Assembly (NCBI RefSeq): GCF_006716445.1 | Contig: NZ_VFPA01000001.1 | Location: forward strand, 1,302,001-1,366,000 | Direction: 5' to 3' | Origin: Pseudonocardia kunmingensis | GTDB lineage: Bacteria; Actinomycetota; Actinomycetes; Mycobacteriales; Pseudonocardiaceae | Length of the DNA: 64,000 nucleotides | In this document: piece after piece, positions 27,055-40,567 of the stretch | Position numbering within the stretch: position 1 is the first letter of the stretch | Layout: every line of letters starts with the position of its first letter | Notes under the pieces: model-generated | The model's database searches: none | What the model was told of the DNA's origin: nothing | The model's input: only the letters and a program-made list of their open reading frames with translations | Translations under genes and position numbers: made by a program

Positions 27055-28539
27055 TCAGCCTGTGAGGGCTGGGGTCCACGGGGTTGGTATGTTCGCTCCG
27101 CGGTAGCGGTAGCGGGTCACGGCGACGCTGGAAGCGCCGGTGAACACCACCCCGTTGTGGGCGATCCGCCAGCCATGATCGCAGAAGCGGCGGCGGATCT
27201 CCTTCCAGCTGATCTTGGGGTGTTTGCGGCGGATCCACCCGACCAGTCGCCACCAGGTGTGGTGGTCGACCGCGCTGAAGGTCGCTTTGGACACCCCGTG
27301 CCGGAAGTAGTTCGCCCACCCTCGCACCGTCTGGTTGAGCCCGGAGAGCAGCTCGTCCAGGTCGGTGTTCAGGTTTGACTTGTTCGTTTTCTCTCGCACC
27401 CGGTCCCGCACCTTCTGTGTTGATTTGCGGGAGGGTGTGGTGTAGACGTAGCGCTTCTGCGTTCCACGTTTCCGCATCCGCCGGATGTGGAAACCGAGGA
27501 AGTCGAAGCCCTCGTCGATGTGCACCGCCCGGGTTTTCTCCTCGGCAAGCCGTAGCCCCAGTGGGGCGAGCACGGCCGCCACCTCGACCCGGAGCGCTTC
27601 GGCGTGGTGACGGTCCCCGGAGACCAGCAACACGAAGTCGTCGGCATACCGGATCAAACGCCAGTTCCCCTTGCCGTTACGTTTCCGCGCGGCCCGCCGT
27701 GCCGGGGTGCCCATCGCCCCGGTGGCCGGGTCCCAGTGTTGGGTGAAGTGTTCATCCAACACTGAGAGTGCGATGTTCGCCAGCAGCGGCGAGAGGATCC
27801 CACCCTGCGGGGTGCCGGTCGGTGATTCCTCCCGATCCCCGAGATCGGTGAAGATCCCGGATTTCAGGAACGCCTTCACCAGATTCGCCAGCCGCTTGTC
27901 CTTGATCCGCCGCCGCAGCCGGTCCATCACCGCGACGTGGTCGATCTCATCGAAACACGCGGCGATGTCGGCCTCCAGCACCCACTCGTAGTTGATGGGT
28001 GCGGAGGTGAAGTGGTGGATCTCGGCGATCGCGTCCTGAGCGCGCCGGTTCGGGCGGAACCCATACGAGCACGGCAGGAAGTCCGCCTCGAAGATGGGTT
28101 CGAGCACCGCCTTGACGACGGCCTGGACCACCCGGTCGGCCACCGTGGGGATCCCCAGCCGGCGCAGCTTGCCGCCGCCCTTGGGGATCATCACCTGCCG
28201 GACCGGACACGGCCGGTACTCACGCGTCTTGAGTGAGTCCCGGATCTGACCCAGGAACACGTCCACTCCGATGCGGGTATCGACCGCGGCCACCGTCAGC
28301 CCGTCGACCCCCGCGGTCTTCGCCCCCTTGTTTCCGGCAACACGCGTGAACGCATCGACCAGGAACGCCGGATCATAGACCAGGTTGAACAGATCATCAA
28401 ACCGGCGAGCCGGGTCCTCGCTCGCCCAACGGTGCAACTTGCGCTGCATCCTCCGTACCGCCAACCCGGCCGAATCCACATCCGGCCAAGCCACGACACC
28501 AGTATTCACCGGTGTATCTCCGTCCCTTGCAGTCAGCAT
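27055..28539 (-). CDS. ltrA: Group II intron reverse transcriptase/maturase
   Basis: 494 residues from ATG 28539; a GTG at 28509 (VNTGVVAWPDVD) is an alternative. RT blocks are complete: GAKTAGVDGLT (RT0/1), IPKGGGKLRRLGIPTVADRV (RT2), SYGFRPNRRAQDAI (RT3), EADIAACFDEIDH (RT3-4), GTPQGGILSPLLANIALSVL (RT4), active site IRYADDFVLLV (RT5), and FDFLGFHIRR (RT6-7). A maturase/X domain follows (LNQTVRGWANYFRHGVSKAT) and a C-terminal basic segment, with no HNH endonuclease domain. It should both help splicing and copy the intron into new sites. Stop at 27055, 22 bases before domain V. Confidence 0.96.
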   Translation of the reverse strand: MLTARDGDTPVNTGVVAWPDVDSAGLAVRRMQRKLHRWASEDPARRFDDLFNLVYDPAFLVDAFTRVAGNKGAKTAGVDGLTVAAVDTRIGVDVFLGQIRDSLKTREYRPCPVRQVMIPKGGGKLRRLGIPTVADRVVQAVVKAVLEPIFEADFLPCSYGFRPNRRAQDAIAEIHHFTSAPINYEWVLEADIAACFDEIDHVAVMDRLRRRIKDKRLANLVKAFLKSGIFTDLGDREESPTGTPQGGILSPLLANIALSVLDEHFTQHWDPATGAMGTPARRAARKRNGKGNWRLIRYADDFVLLVSGDRHHAEALRVEVAAVLAPLGLRLAEEKTRAVHIDEGFDFLGFHIRRMRKRGTQKRYVYTTPSRKSTQKVRDRVREKTNKSNLNTDLDELLSGLNQTVRGWANYFRHGVSKATFSAVDHHTWWRLVGWIRRKHPKISWKEIRRRFCDHGWRIAHNGVVFTGASSVAVTRYRYRGANIPTPWTPALTG

Positions 28540-29132
28540 CCTCGCCCGACACGCTGCCGCCCTTCCCCGTGTGCCGGGCTTTCCCCGGCCCGGAGTACTA
28601 CGGCGGCTCCGCCCCACCCGGCCCTTCGGTCGGCATCGCACCTATCCAGCGGTCGTCACGCCTGGCCGGCGCACCCTGCTGGAACGTCGCACGGATGGTT
28701 CCCACGTTCACTGTTGCTCGGTCGACGAGTGAGGCACCCAGCTGTACCCCTGCGGCATCGCCACGGCTACGCCGTAGACATTCACCATGGCCTCCCGGAC
28801 CCGGCACGGCCATACCAGCCGGGAGTTCCTCACCCGCCGGGACACGACCGGCAGCCGAGTACGCGCCGCACCCCAGCCCATATCCACCGGATTTCGAGCT
28901 GGCCGCGAGTCAAGAGGCGTAATAGCGCTGGTTTCTCTCGTATACCTTCTCGTCTCGCTCACCGGGCCCGGCCCATCCGGCAGTCCTGAGCCGTCCCGAC
29001 TTTGTCGCGGCTGCTCCCACCCTCCCCGGCGATCCCCGGATCAGGCTGCCGCCAGCTTCACCCCACCGCTACGACGACAGGGCCACGAAGGTCTCCCACC
29101 TCCATCCGAACCAACAGCGCCTCGTGGCGCAC
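28540..29132 (-). ncRNA. Group II intron 5' region (domains I-IV part)
   Basis: Minus-strand stretch between the presumed 5' splice site and the maturase start, with no plausible protein. It should fold as domain I through the start of domain IV, but the exon-binding sites could not be assigned by eye. Confidence 0.6.
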
Positions 29133-29536
29133 AACCGATACTCGTGATCTTCCCGTCCATGATCCGCAGTATCGGGCGCACATGGTTGTGATGGCGGTCA
29201 GGTCGCGGTGTTCCTGGCGGATCGCAGGGGCGGGGCCCGGTCGGGGACGGCCGTCACGGTGACCACGATGCTCGGTAGTGGTGCCCACTCAGCCACCTCG
29301 CCGACGGAAGGGGCGAGGGACGGTGGGTGATCGCCGCGGACGAGAGGTGGGGCGGGAGGCCGTGGTCGCCAGCCGGGTACGGCGCGCCCACAGGAACGCA
29401 CCATGTCCTGCGCGGCAGTTCCGCGAGCATGCCGCGCAGGAACCAGCAGTGGCCCGCGTTCCCAGGACCCCATCGGCAAGATCACGAAGCCCGGCTGGAG
29501 AACCAGGTACCGACGAAGATGCCGTTCGTCGGCAGG
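29133..29536. repeat. Dispersed non-coding repeat, copy 1
   Basis: About 400 bases without a convincing gene. Segments 29231-29298 (CCGGTCGGGGACGGCCG... CTCGGTAGTGGTGCC...) and 29372-29402 (GCCGGGTACGGCGCGCCCAC...) match, in inverted orientation and with the same spacing (74 versus 78 bases), 52237-52304 and about 52127-52159. The copy ends with the palindrome at 29510-29532. A GATCCGCAGTATCGG string at 29161 also recurs on the other side of the intron (26891, GATCCGCGGTATCGG). Confidence 0.75.
29510..29532. repeat. CCGACGAACGGCA palindrome, right copy
   Basis: CCGACGAAGATGCCGTTCGT continuing to CGG; inverse of the copy at 26794-26816. It ends 5 bases before the second P-II gene's stop. Confidence 0.8.
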
Positions 29537-32231
<2,695 letters not shown>

Positions 32232-32308
32232 TACGCCACTCCCTCCCGAGCACGCGGTGGCCGTGCTCCGCTGCCGGAGCACGGCCACCGCGCTGTGTGC
32301 AACGGACC

Positions 32309-34024
<1,716 letters not shown>

Positions 34025-34068
34025 TCAACTCCTTCCCGAAGTGGTGACGGGAACTATCGGAGCGACGT

Positions 34069-34106
34069 GTTTCGGACACCCTCCACCGCTGTTTCCGCAC
34101 TGTGAA
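34069..34106 (-). promoter_or_regulatory. Candidate GlnR box upstream of amtB
   Basis: On the minus strand: TTCAC-n6-GAAAC-n6-GGAGG-n6-GAAAC. Both GAAAC b-sites are exact and 22 bases apart, the spacing of the actinobacterial GlnR consensus GTnAC-n6-GAAAC repeated; the a-sites are weak. It sits 46-83 bases before the amtB start, a typical activator position. Confidence 0.6.
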
Positions 34107-34157
34107 CGAGCGGACCGGCGGTGTTACATCCGCGTGACGTGCGCAGCGGCGGCCGTA

Positions 34158-35897
34158 CTACGGGGCGAGCAGGGCCTCCACGAACGCCGCGGGCTCGAAC
34201 GGGGCCAGGTCGTCGGCGCCCTCGCCGAGGCCCACGAGCTTCACCGGGACACCCAGCTCGCGCTGCACCCGGAAGACGATGCCGCCCTTCGCGGTGCCGT
34301 CCAGCTTGGTGAGCGCGATGCCCGTGACCTTGACGACGTCGCCGAACACCCGGGCCTGGGTGAGCCCGTTCTGGCCGGTGGTGGCGTCGAGGACGAGCAG
34401 CACCTCGTCCACCTCGGCCTGCCGTTCCACCACCCGCTTGACCTTGCCCAGCTCGTCCATCAGGCCGGTCTTGGTGTGCAGCCGCCCCGCGGTGTCGAGC
34501 AGGACCGCGTCGGCGCCCTCCTCGGCGCCCTGCTTCACGGCGTCGAACGCGACGCTGGCCGGGTCGGCGCCCTCCGGGCCGCGCACGACGGTGGCCCCGG
34601 CGCGCTCGCCCCACGTGGCCAGCTGCTCCGCGGCGGCGGCGCGGAAGGTGTCGGCGGCGCCGAGCACGACGTGGCGCCCGCCCGCCACCAGCACGCGGGC
34701 CAGCTTGCCGGTGGTGGTGGTCTTGCCGGTGCCGTTGACGCCGACGACGAGCAGCACCGCGGGACGGCCGCCGTGCGGCAGCGCACGGATGGAGCGGTCC
34801 AGATCGGTGCGCAGGGCGTCGGTCAGCACGTCGCGCAGCATCTGGCGCGCCTGCTCCGGGGTGCGGACGGCCCGGCGGGCCAGCTCGGTGCGCAGCGTGT
34901 CGACCAGCTCGAGGGTCATCTCCGGGCCGAGGTCGGCCTGCAGGAGCGTGGCCTCGACGTCCTCCCACGACTCCTCGTCCAGCTCGCCGGCGCCGAGCAG
35001 ACCGAGCAGGCCCTGCCCGAAGCCGGACCGCGACCGGGCGAGCCGGCCGCGCAACCGCTCCAGCCGGCCCTCGGCGGGCGCGATGTCGGCCGGCGCGGGA
35101 GCGTGCTCGGCGGGCGGTGCGGACGCGGCCGGCGCCTCCGGCCGCGCGGGCGGCGGGGCGACCGGCGGGGTGGCCTTCTGCGGGGCGGCAGGCGGGGTGC
35201 CGTTCGGGGACGCCGGAGGCGCGGTGGGCTCGGACGGAGCCACCGGGGGCGCGGCCGGTGCGGCCCCGTTCGCCGGCGGCGCGGGGGCCTCGGGGGACTG
35301 CGCGGGCGGCGGGGTGACCGGCGGCGCAGGGGGCGCGGGAGGGGCGCCGCTCTCCCGGGCCGGGGTCGTCGGCCCGGCGGCGGCGCCGTTCGTCGAGGGT
35401 GCTGCCGGCCCGGCCTCGGTGGGTGGCGCCGGGGCCGACGTCTCGTCGGCGGCCGGGGTCGTCGCCTCGGCGGCGGCGCCGTTCGAGGGCGCGGGCGCGC
35501 CGGGCGGTGCCGTGTCGGTGGCGGAGGAGTCGGTGGCGGAGGAGTCGGCGGCCGGGCTCTCCTCCGGCGCCGGAGCGGCGGGGGACACGAACGGCGGGCC
35601 GTCCACGCTCGGTGCCGCGGCCGAGGGGGGCTCGGCGCCGGGAGCGGGCGCGGGGGGCGGCTCGGCCTCGGTCGGAGCCCCCGACGAGAAGGAGAAGCCC
35701 CCGCCCGCCTGGTAGGTGCCCCCGCGCCGCGGAGGAGCGGTGCCGGTGCCGGTGCCGGTGCCGGTGCCGCGCTCGACCTGCTCGGCCTCGCGGAGGCTGA
35801 TCCGACGACGGCGGCGCAGCACCAGCCCCAGCGCGACGGCGATGATCACGATCGCCGCCACGACCGCGACGACGATCCACAAGGTCTCCGTGGTCAC
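34158..35897 (-). CDS. ftsY: Signal recognition particle receptor FtsY
   Basis: 579 residues: an N-terminal transmembrane segment ([20 protein letters not shown]), a ~250-residue Ala/Pro-rich acidic linker with imperfect repeats, then the NG domain. GTPase motifs: [40 protein letters not shown], and [39 protein letters not shown] closes it. It receives Ffh-ribosome complexes at the membrane. The membrane anchor plus long linker is typical of actinobacterial FtsY. Confidence 0.97.
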   Translation of the reverse strand: MTTETLWIVVAVVAAIVIIAVALGLVLRRRRRISLREAEQVERGTGTGTGTGTAPPRRGGTYQAGGGFSFSSGAPTEAEPPPAPAPGAEPPSAAAPSVDGPPFVSPAAPAPEESPAADSSATDSSATDTAPPGAPAPSNGAAAEATTPAADETSAPAPPTEAGPAAPSTNGAAAGPTTPARESGAPPAPPAPPVTPPPAQSPEAPAPPANGAAPAAPPVAPSEPTAPPASPNGTPPAAPQKATPPVAPPPARPEAPAASAPPAEHAPAPADIAPAEGRLERLRGRLARSRSGFGQGLLGLLGAGELDEESWEDVEATLLQADLGPEMTLELVDTLRTELARRAVRTPEQARQMLRDVLTDALRTDLDRSIRALPHGGRPAVLLVVGVNGTGKTTTTGKLARVLVAGGRHVVLGAADTFRAAAAEQLATWGERAGATVVRGPEGADPASVAFDAVKQGAEEGADAVLLDTAGRLHTKTGLMDELGKVKRVVERQAEVDEVLLVLDATTGQNGLTQARVFGDVVKVTGIALTKLDGTAKGGIVFRVQRELGVPVKLVGLGEGADDLAPFEPAAFVEALLAP

Positions 35898-35984
35898 CCG
35901 ACCACCCTGTCACGCGCCACGCAGCGCCGCCGCGCCGCCCGCTGTCCCGCCGGCTCCCCGGGCCGCTGCCGGGTGGGGCGAGCG

Positions 35985-36052
35985 CTCGCACACCGACTTC
36001 CGCGCTCGCGCACCGACTGCAGTCGGTGCGCGAGCGTCGATGTCGGTGTCTG
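35985..36052. repeat. Nested double palindrome, copy D
   Basis: Outer left arm CTCGCACACCGACTTC (35985-36000), inner perfect palindrome of 32 bases centred at 36019/36020 (arms GCTCGCGCACCGACTG, 36004-36035), outer right arm GATGTCGGTGTC. It lies in the gap between the ftsY start and the YjbR/HhH gene stop. Confidence 0.9.
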
Positions 36053-36087
36053 ACGGGCGCCGGCCCGGCCTCGGCCCGCGGCGGCTG

Positions 36088-36621
36088 TCACCGCAGCGAC
36101 AGGCCCCTCTCCCGCAGCGCCTCGGCCAGGATCCGCACGGCCTTCGGCCCGACCCCGTGCAGGGCGAGCAGCTCGGCCTCCGTGCGACCGGCGACCTGCT
36201 CCAGCGTGGGCAACCCGGCCCCGAGCAGGGCGCGGGTGGCCGGCTTCCCGATGCCCGGCGGGAGGTCGGCGTCCGGCGCCGTTCCGGCGTCGGCGGCGGC
36301 GAGCGCGGCCGCCAGCCGCTTGGGCGCGCGGCGGTACCAGGCGGCGCGAACCAGGGAGTTGAGGGCCTGGCCGTCGACGTCGGCGAGCGGCACCCGGACG
36401 CCGATCGGGGTGCCCATCCGCACCAGCCGCTCCCCCGTCGGGTGCGCGGCGAGCGCCGCCTCGGCGTCGTCGTCGGAGAGCTGGAGCTGCACCCGGCCGT
36501 CGCCGGTCACCGAGGCGAACCCCTTGCCGCGCACCGAGAACGCGACCATGCCGAAGTGGGTGCCCTCCTCCGTCTCCGGGAGGCCGAGCGCGGCCTTGCG
36601 CAGCTGGGCCACGGTGGTCAC
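36088..36621 (-). CDS. MmcQ/YjbR-like domain protein with C-terminal helix-hairpin-helix
   Basis: 177 residues. The N-terminal half (ALGLPETEEGTHFGMVAFSV, FASVTGDGRVQLQLS) is a MmcQ/YjbR-like double-wing DNA-binding-type fold. The C-terminal ~60 residues contain a helix-hairpin-helix (LPPGIGKPATRALLGAGLPT and LLALHGVGPKAVRILAEALR), so the protein may bind DNA non-specifically. It overlaps the smc stop by four bases (ATGA), hence translational coupling to smc. Confidence 0.85.
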   Translation of the reverse strand: MTTVAQLRKAALGLPETEEGTHFGMVAFSVRGKGFASVTGDGRVQLQLSDDDAEAALAAHPTGERLVRMGTPIGVRVPLADVDGQALNSLVRAAWYRRAPKRLAAALAAADAGTAPDADLPPGIGKPATRALLGAGLPTLEQVAGRTEAELLALHGVGPKAVRILAEALRERGLSLR

Positions 36622-39600
36622 GAGACCGCCCGCAGCCGCTGGCTGATCACCGTGGTGATGCCGTCGCCGCGCATGGAGACGCCGTAGAGGGCGTCGGCGA
36701 CCTCCATCGTCGGCTTCTGGTGGGTGATGACGATGAGCTGGCTGGTCTCGCGCAGCTCCTCCATGAGCGAGATCAGCCGGCGGAGGTTGACGTCGTCGAG
36801 GGCGGCCTCGATCTCGTCGAGGATGTAGAACGGCGACGGCCGGGCGCGGAAGATCGCCACCAGCAGCGCCATCGCCGTCAGGGAGCGCTCACCGCCCGAG
36901 AGCAGCGACAGCCGCTTGACCTTCTTGCCCGGCGGGCGCGCCTCCACCTCGATGCCGGTGGTGAGCATGTCGTCGGGGTCGGTGAGCACGAGCCGACCCT
37001 CGCCGCCGGGGAACAGCGTGTGGAAGACGATCTCGAACTCACGGGCCACGTCGGCGTACGCCGTGGTGAAGACCTCGAGGATCTTGTCGTCGACCTCGCG
37101 GACGACCGTGAGCAGGTCGCGGCGGGTGTTCTTGAGGTCCTCCAGCTGCGTGGAGAGGAAGCGGTAGCGCTCCTCCAGCGCGGCGAACTCCTCGAGCGCG
37201 AGCGGGTTGACCTTGCCGAGCAGCGTGAGGTCCTTCTCCGCGCGCTTGGCCCGCCGCTCCTGCGTGCCACGGTCGTAGGGCATGGGAGGGGGCTCGGTGA
37301 CCTCCTCCCCGCGCTCCTTCGCCGCCTCGTACTCGGCCATCTCGGCGGCCGACGGCGGGACGGGGACGTCCGGGCCGTACTCGCCGACCAGGTCCTCGAC
37401 GCCGAGCCCGTGCTCGTCGAGCGCCTTCTCGGTGAGCTGCTCCAATCGGAGCCGGTTCTGCGCGCGCAGCACCTCGTCGCGGTGGACGGCGTCGGTGAGC
37501 TTGTCCATCAGCCCGGAGAGCCGCTGCGTGGTGAGCCGGGCCTCGCCGAGGGCGCGCTCGCGGGCGTCACGGGCGGCCGCTGCGGCGTCGCGCTCCTGCG
37601 CGGCCGCGGAGAGCGAGACGGCGATCCGCTCCGACGCCGTCTCCCCCGCCGCGACGACGTGGCGGGCGATCGCCGCGCTGCGCTCCCTGGCCTCCCGCGC
37701 GGCCGCCGCGCGCGCCCGGGACTGCCGCTCCGACGCCGCCTGGCGGCGCAGCGACTCGGCCCGTCCGGCGATCGCCCGCGCCCGCTCCTCGGCGGTGCGC
37801 AGCGCGAGCCGCGCCTCCACCTCCTCGGCCCGGGCGGTGGCGAGGGAGTCGGCGGCGGCGTCGCGGACCTCGGTGTCGGGCTCGTCGTCCACCGGCTCGT
37901 CCTCGGCCACGGCGAGCTGCTGCTCGGCGGCCTCCAGCGCGAGCAGGGAGTCCGAACGTCGCGACTCGACGGCGTCGCGGCGCTCGCGCAGCCGCTGCGC
38001 CTCGGCGGTGGCCGAACGGACGGTCTCCTCCAACCGGCCCAGCTGCGCCGACGCCGCGGACCGGCGGGCCTCGGCGGCGTTCTGCACCTGCTGCGCCGCC
38101 TGGACGTCGGCCAGCCGGGCGGCCTCCTCGGCCCGCGCCCCGTCCAGTGCGGGCCGCAGCCGGGCCAGCTCCTCCTCGACGGCCTCACGCCGCTCCAGCG
38201 CCTCGTTCACGGCGGCCTGCACGTCGAGCGCGCTGGACGCCGTGCCGGAGCCGCCGGACGCCCGCGCGGCCCCGAGCACGTCGCCGTCGCGGGTGACGGC
38301 GGTGAGCTCGGGGTGGTCGGCGACCACGGCCCGTGCGGCGGCCAGGTCGTCGACGACGAGGACGCCGTCGAGCAGGAGCGCCACGGCAGGCGCGACGGCA
38401 GGTCGGGCGGTGACGAACTCGAGCGCCCACCGCCCCCGAGGCGCCTCGCCGAGTTCAGGAAAGCCACATTCCTGTCCTGGCGGTTCATGAATGTGGCTTT
38501 CCTGAACCTCCGGGGCGACCACCAGGCTCGCTCGGCCCGCGTCCTTCGTGCGCAGCAGCTCCAGGGATGTCACCGCCGCTCCCGGGGACTCCACGGCCAG
38601 TGCGTCGGCCAGCTCGCCCAGTGCCGCCGCCACCGCCGCGCGGGCCTCCGGCTCCACCGTCAGCAGGCCGGACAGGGGGCCGAGCACGCCGTCGGTGCCC
38701 ACGAGCTCGCCGGAGCCGTCGCGGCGGGCGAGGCTCACCGACAGCGCGTCGACGCGGGCCCGCCAGTGCGCGCGCTGCTGCTCCAGCTCGCGCTCGCGCG
38801 CCACCAGCTCGGCGACGCGGGCGCGGGCGGCCTCGTGGGCCTCGGCGGCCTGGGTGCGGCGCTCGTCCAGCCCGCTGTCGCCCTCGTCGAGGGTGCCCAG
38901 CTCGTCGCGGGCGTGCTCCAGCTCGGTCTCGGCGACGGCGGTGCGTTCCTGCGCCTCGGCGAGCGCCTCGGACAGGCGCTCGATCTCGTCGGCGGTGGCC
39001 GCGGCCCCGCTGCGCAGCGCCTCGGCGCGCCCGGCGAGGGTGGCGAGCCCGGCCCTGCGGTCGGCGAGCGCGCGGACGGCGGCCATGTGCGCGCGTTCCG
39101 CGGCGGCGAGGGTCTTCTCGTGCTCCGCGCGTTCCTCCAGGACGTCGGAGAGCCGGCGCCGGGCCTCCGCGACGGCCGCGACGAGCTCCTCCTCCTGCTC
39201 GGCGATCGCGTCGGCCTCGGCGTCGAGCTCGTCGGGGTCGCGGCCGGGGGTGCGCTCCTGCGGGTCGGCGAGGTGGCGGGTGCGTTCCTGGGCGAGCCGG
39301 ACGGTGCCGGCGATCCGCTCGGCGAGCGCCGAGAGCCGGTACCAGGTGTCCTGCGCGGCGGCCAGGCGCGGGGCGTCCTGGGCGAGCGCGGTCTCGAGCC
39401 GCTCCTGCTCGACGCGCGCGACGGACAGCTGCTCCTCCACCTCGGCGCGCCGCGCACGGGCGCTCGCCTCGTCGGCCTCCTCGCGGGCGAGCTGGTCGCG
39501 CACGGTGACGATGTCGTCGGCGGCCAGCCGCAGCCGGGCGTCGCGCAGCTCGGACTGCACCGACTGCGCGCGCCGCGCGATCTCGGCCTGCCTGCCCAGG

Positions 39601-40211
39601 GGCTTGAGCTGGCGGCGCAGCTCGGCGGTGAGGTCGGTGAGCCGGGTGAGGTTGGCCTGCATCGCGTCGAGCTTGCGCAGCGCCTTCTCCTTGCGCTTGC
39701 GGTGCTTGAGGACGCCCGCCGCCTCCTCGATGTAGGCGCGCCGGTCCTCGGGCTTGCTCTGCAGCACGGAGTCGAGCTGGCCCTGCCCGACGATCACGTG
39801 CATCTCGCGGCCGATGCCGGAGTCCGAGAGCAGCTCCTGGATGTCCAGCAGCCGGCAGGACGAGCCGTTGATCTCGTACTCGCCCGCACCGTCGCGGAAC
39901 ATGCGGCGGGTGATCGAGACCTCGGAGTAGTCGATCGGCAGGGCGGCGTCGGAGTTGTCGATCGTCAGCGTGACCTCGGCGCGGCCCAGCGGCGCGCGAC
40001 CGGAGGTGCCGGCGAAGATGACGTCCTCCATCTTGCCGCCGCGCAGCGCCTTCGCGCCCTGCTCCCCGAGCACCCAGCTGATCGCGTCGACCACGTTGGA
40101 CTTCCCCGACCCGTTCGGGCCCACCACGCACGTGATGCCCGGCTCCAGGCGGAGCGTCGTGGCCGAGGCGAAGGACTTGAAGCCCTTCAGCGTCAGGCTC
40201 TTGAGGTGCAC
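36618..40211 (-). CDS. smc: Chromosome segregation protein SMC
   Basis: 1197 residues from the GTG at 40211 (VHLKSLTLKGFKSF). Walker A VVGPNGSGKSNVVDAI; signature LSLLSGGERSLTAMALL; Walker B PFYILDEIEAALDD; two long Glu/Arg/Ala-rich coiled coils flank the hinge (about residues 500-680). The hinge contains an anomalous segment at about residues 569-587 (reading EVQESHIHEPPGQECGFPEL) that is encoded by a 19-bp-arm palindrome at 38453-38507; it is in frame and adds a likely surface loop. SMC forms condensin with ScpAB. Confidence 0.97.
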   Translation of the reverse strand: MHLKSLTLKGFKSFASATTLRLEPGITCVVGPNGSGKSNVVDAISWVLGEQGAKALRGGKMEDVIFAGTSGRAPLGRAEVTLTIDNSDAALPIDYSEVSITRRMFRDGAGEYEINGSSCRLLDIQELLSDSGIGREMHVIVGQGQLDSVLQSKPEDRRAYIEEAAGVLKHRKRKEKALRKLDAMQANLTRLTDLTAELRRQLKPLGRQAEIARRAQSVQSELRDARLRLAADDIVTVRDQLAREEADEASARARRAEVEEQLSVARVEQERLETALAQDAPRLAAAQDTWYRLSALAERIAGTVRLAQERTRHLADPQERTPGRDPDELDAEADAIAEQEEELVAAVAEARRRLSDVLEERAEHEKTLAAAERAHMAAVRALADRRAGLATLAGRAEALRSGAAATADEIERLSEALAEAQERTAVAETELEHARDELGTLDEGDSGLDERRTQAAEAHEAARARVAELVARERELEQQRAHWRARVDALSVSLARRDGSGELVGTDGVLGPLSGLLTVEPEARAAVAAALGELADALAVESPGAAVTSLELLRTKDAGRASLVVAPEVQESHIHEPPGQECGFPELGEAPRGRWALEFVTARPAVAPAVALLLDGVLVVDDLAAARAVVADHPELTAVTRDGDVLGAARASGGSGTASSALDVQAAVNEALERREAVEEELARLRPALDGARAEEAARLADVQAAQQVQNAAEARRSAASAQLGRLEETVRSATAEAQRLRERRDAVESRRSDSLLALEAAEQQLAVAEDEPVDDEPDTEVRDAAADSLATARAEEVEARLALRTAEERARAIAGRAESLRRQAASERQSRARAAAAREARERSAAIARHVVAAGETASERIAVSLSAAAQERDAAAAARDARERALGEARLTTQRLSGLMDKLTDAVHRDEVLRAQNRLRLEQLTEKALDEHGLGVEDLVGEYGPDVPVPPSAAEMAEYEAAKERGEEVTEPPPMPYDRGTQERRAKRAEKDLTLLGKVNPLALEEFAALEERYRFLSTQLEDLKNTRRDLLTVVREVDDKILEVFTTAYADVAREFEIVFHTLFPGGEGRLVLTDPDDMLTTGIEVEARPPGKKVKRLSLLSGGERSLTAMALLVAIFRARPSPFYILDEIEAALDDVNLRRLISLMEELRETSQLIVITHQKPTMEVADALYGVSMRGDGITTVISQRLRAVS
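38453..38507. repeat. Palindrome inserted in the smc coding sequence
   Basis: Perfect 19-base arms GTTCAGGAAAGCCACATTC (38453-38471) and its inverse (38489-38507) with a 17-base loop. It is AT-richer than the surrounding sequence and codes for the odd hinge segment of SMC. No other copy was seen in this window. Confidence 0.88.
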
Positions 40212-40255
40212 GGGCGGGGTCTCCAGAACGGCAGGTGGTCGAGGAAGGCTACTGG

Positions 40256-40546
40256 TTAGGCCTCGCGGAACCCCGCAAGCCCGCCGCGCGCCGGGCCCCA
40301 CTGCTCCACCACGCCGTCGACACGCCCCGGAGTCGCATCGCCACGCAGCGCAGCCAGGAGTAACTCACACGAGTGATGTGGACCTTCGGCGACGACCGCG
40401 ACGCGGCCGTCCGGGAGGTTCCTGGCCGTGCCCACGAGGCCCAGCTCCAACGCCCGGGAACGGGTCCACCAGCGGAAACCGACACCCTGGACCCGGCCCT
40501 CGACCCACGCCGTGAGCCGGACCACCTCGTCGCTGCCCGTGATCAC
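40256..40546 (-). CDS. acyP: Acylphosphatase
   Basis: 96 residues, the usual size. Catalytic Arg in [16 protein letters not shown] and catalytic Asn in [18 protein letters not shown]. It hydrolyses acyl phosphates. It lies 44 bases upstream of smc on the same strand, the position usual in actinobacteria, and is divergent from the CAP-domain gene with about 20 bases between starts. Confidence 0.95.
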   Translation of the reverse strand: MITGSDEVVRLTAWVEGRVQGVGFRWWTRSRALELGLVGTARNLPDGRVAVVAEGPHHSCELLLAALRGDATPGRVDGVVEQWGPARGGLAGFREA

Positions 40547-40567
40547 GAGCTGCTAGCTTACCGCCTC

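Larger units (their letters stand above)
26942..29132 (-). mobile_element. Group II intron (about 2.2 kb)
   Basis: Intron on the minus strand. The 5' end is placed at GTGCGCCACGAG beginning at 29132, matching the GUGYG intron start. The RT/maturase gene follows, then a 34-nt domain V (27000-27033) and a domain VI hairpin (26948-26989); the 3' end should fall just after, near 26942, not defined to the base. The 5' exon shows an imperfect hairpin with arms CCGATACT / AGTATCGG directly before the insertion point, recalling introns that insert behind terminator-like stems. The intron interrupts a non-coding dispersed repeat, so no host protein depends on splicing. Confidence 0.88.

Noticed and set aside
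29198..29485. 95-codon open frame in dispersed repeat copy 1 with similarity to a frame in copy 2
   Set aside because: The similarity is explained by the underlying DNA repeat; no RBS, no domain, and the other copy's frame is not preserved along its length.
26794..29532. CRISPR-like array suggested by repeated palindromes
   Set aside because: Copies are few, inverted rather than direct and at irregular distances; no spacers or cas genes.
38485..40131. Long open frame inside smc in another minus frame
   Set aside because: A shifted-frame shadow of smc; only the smc frame has Walker, signature and coiled-coil features.
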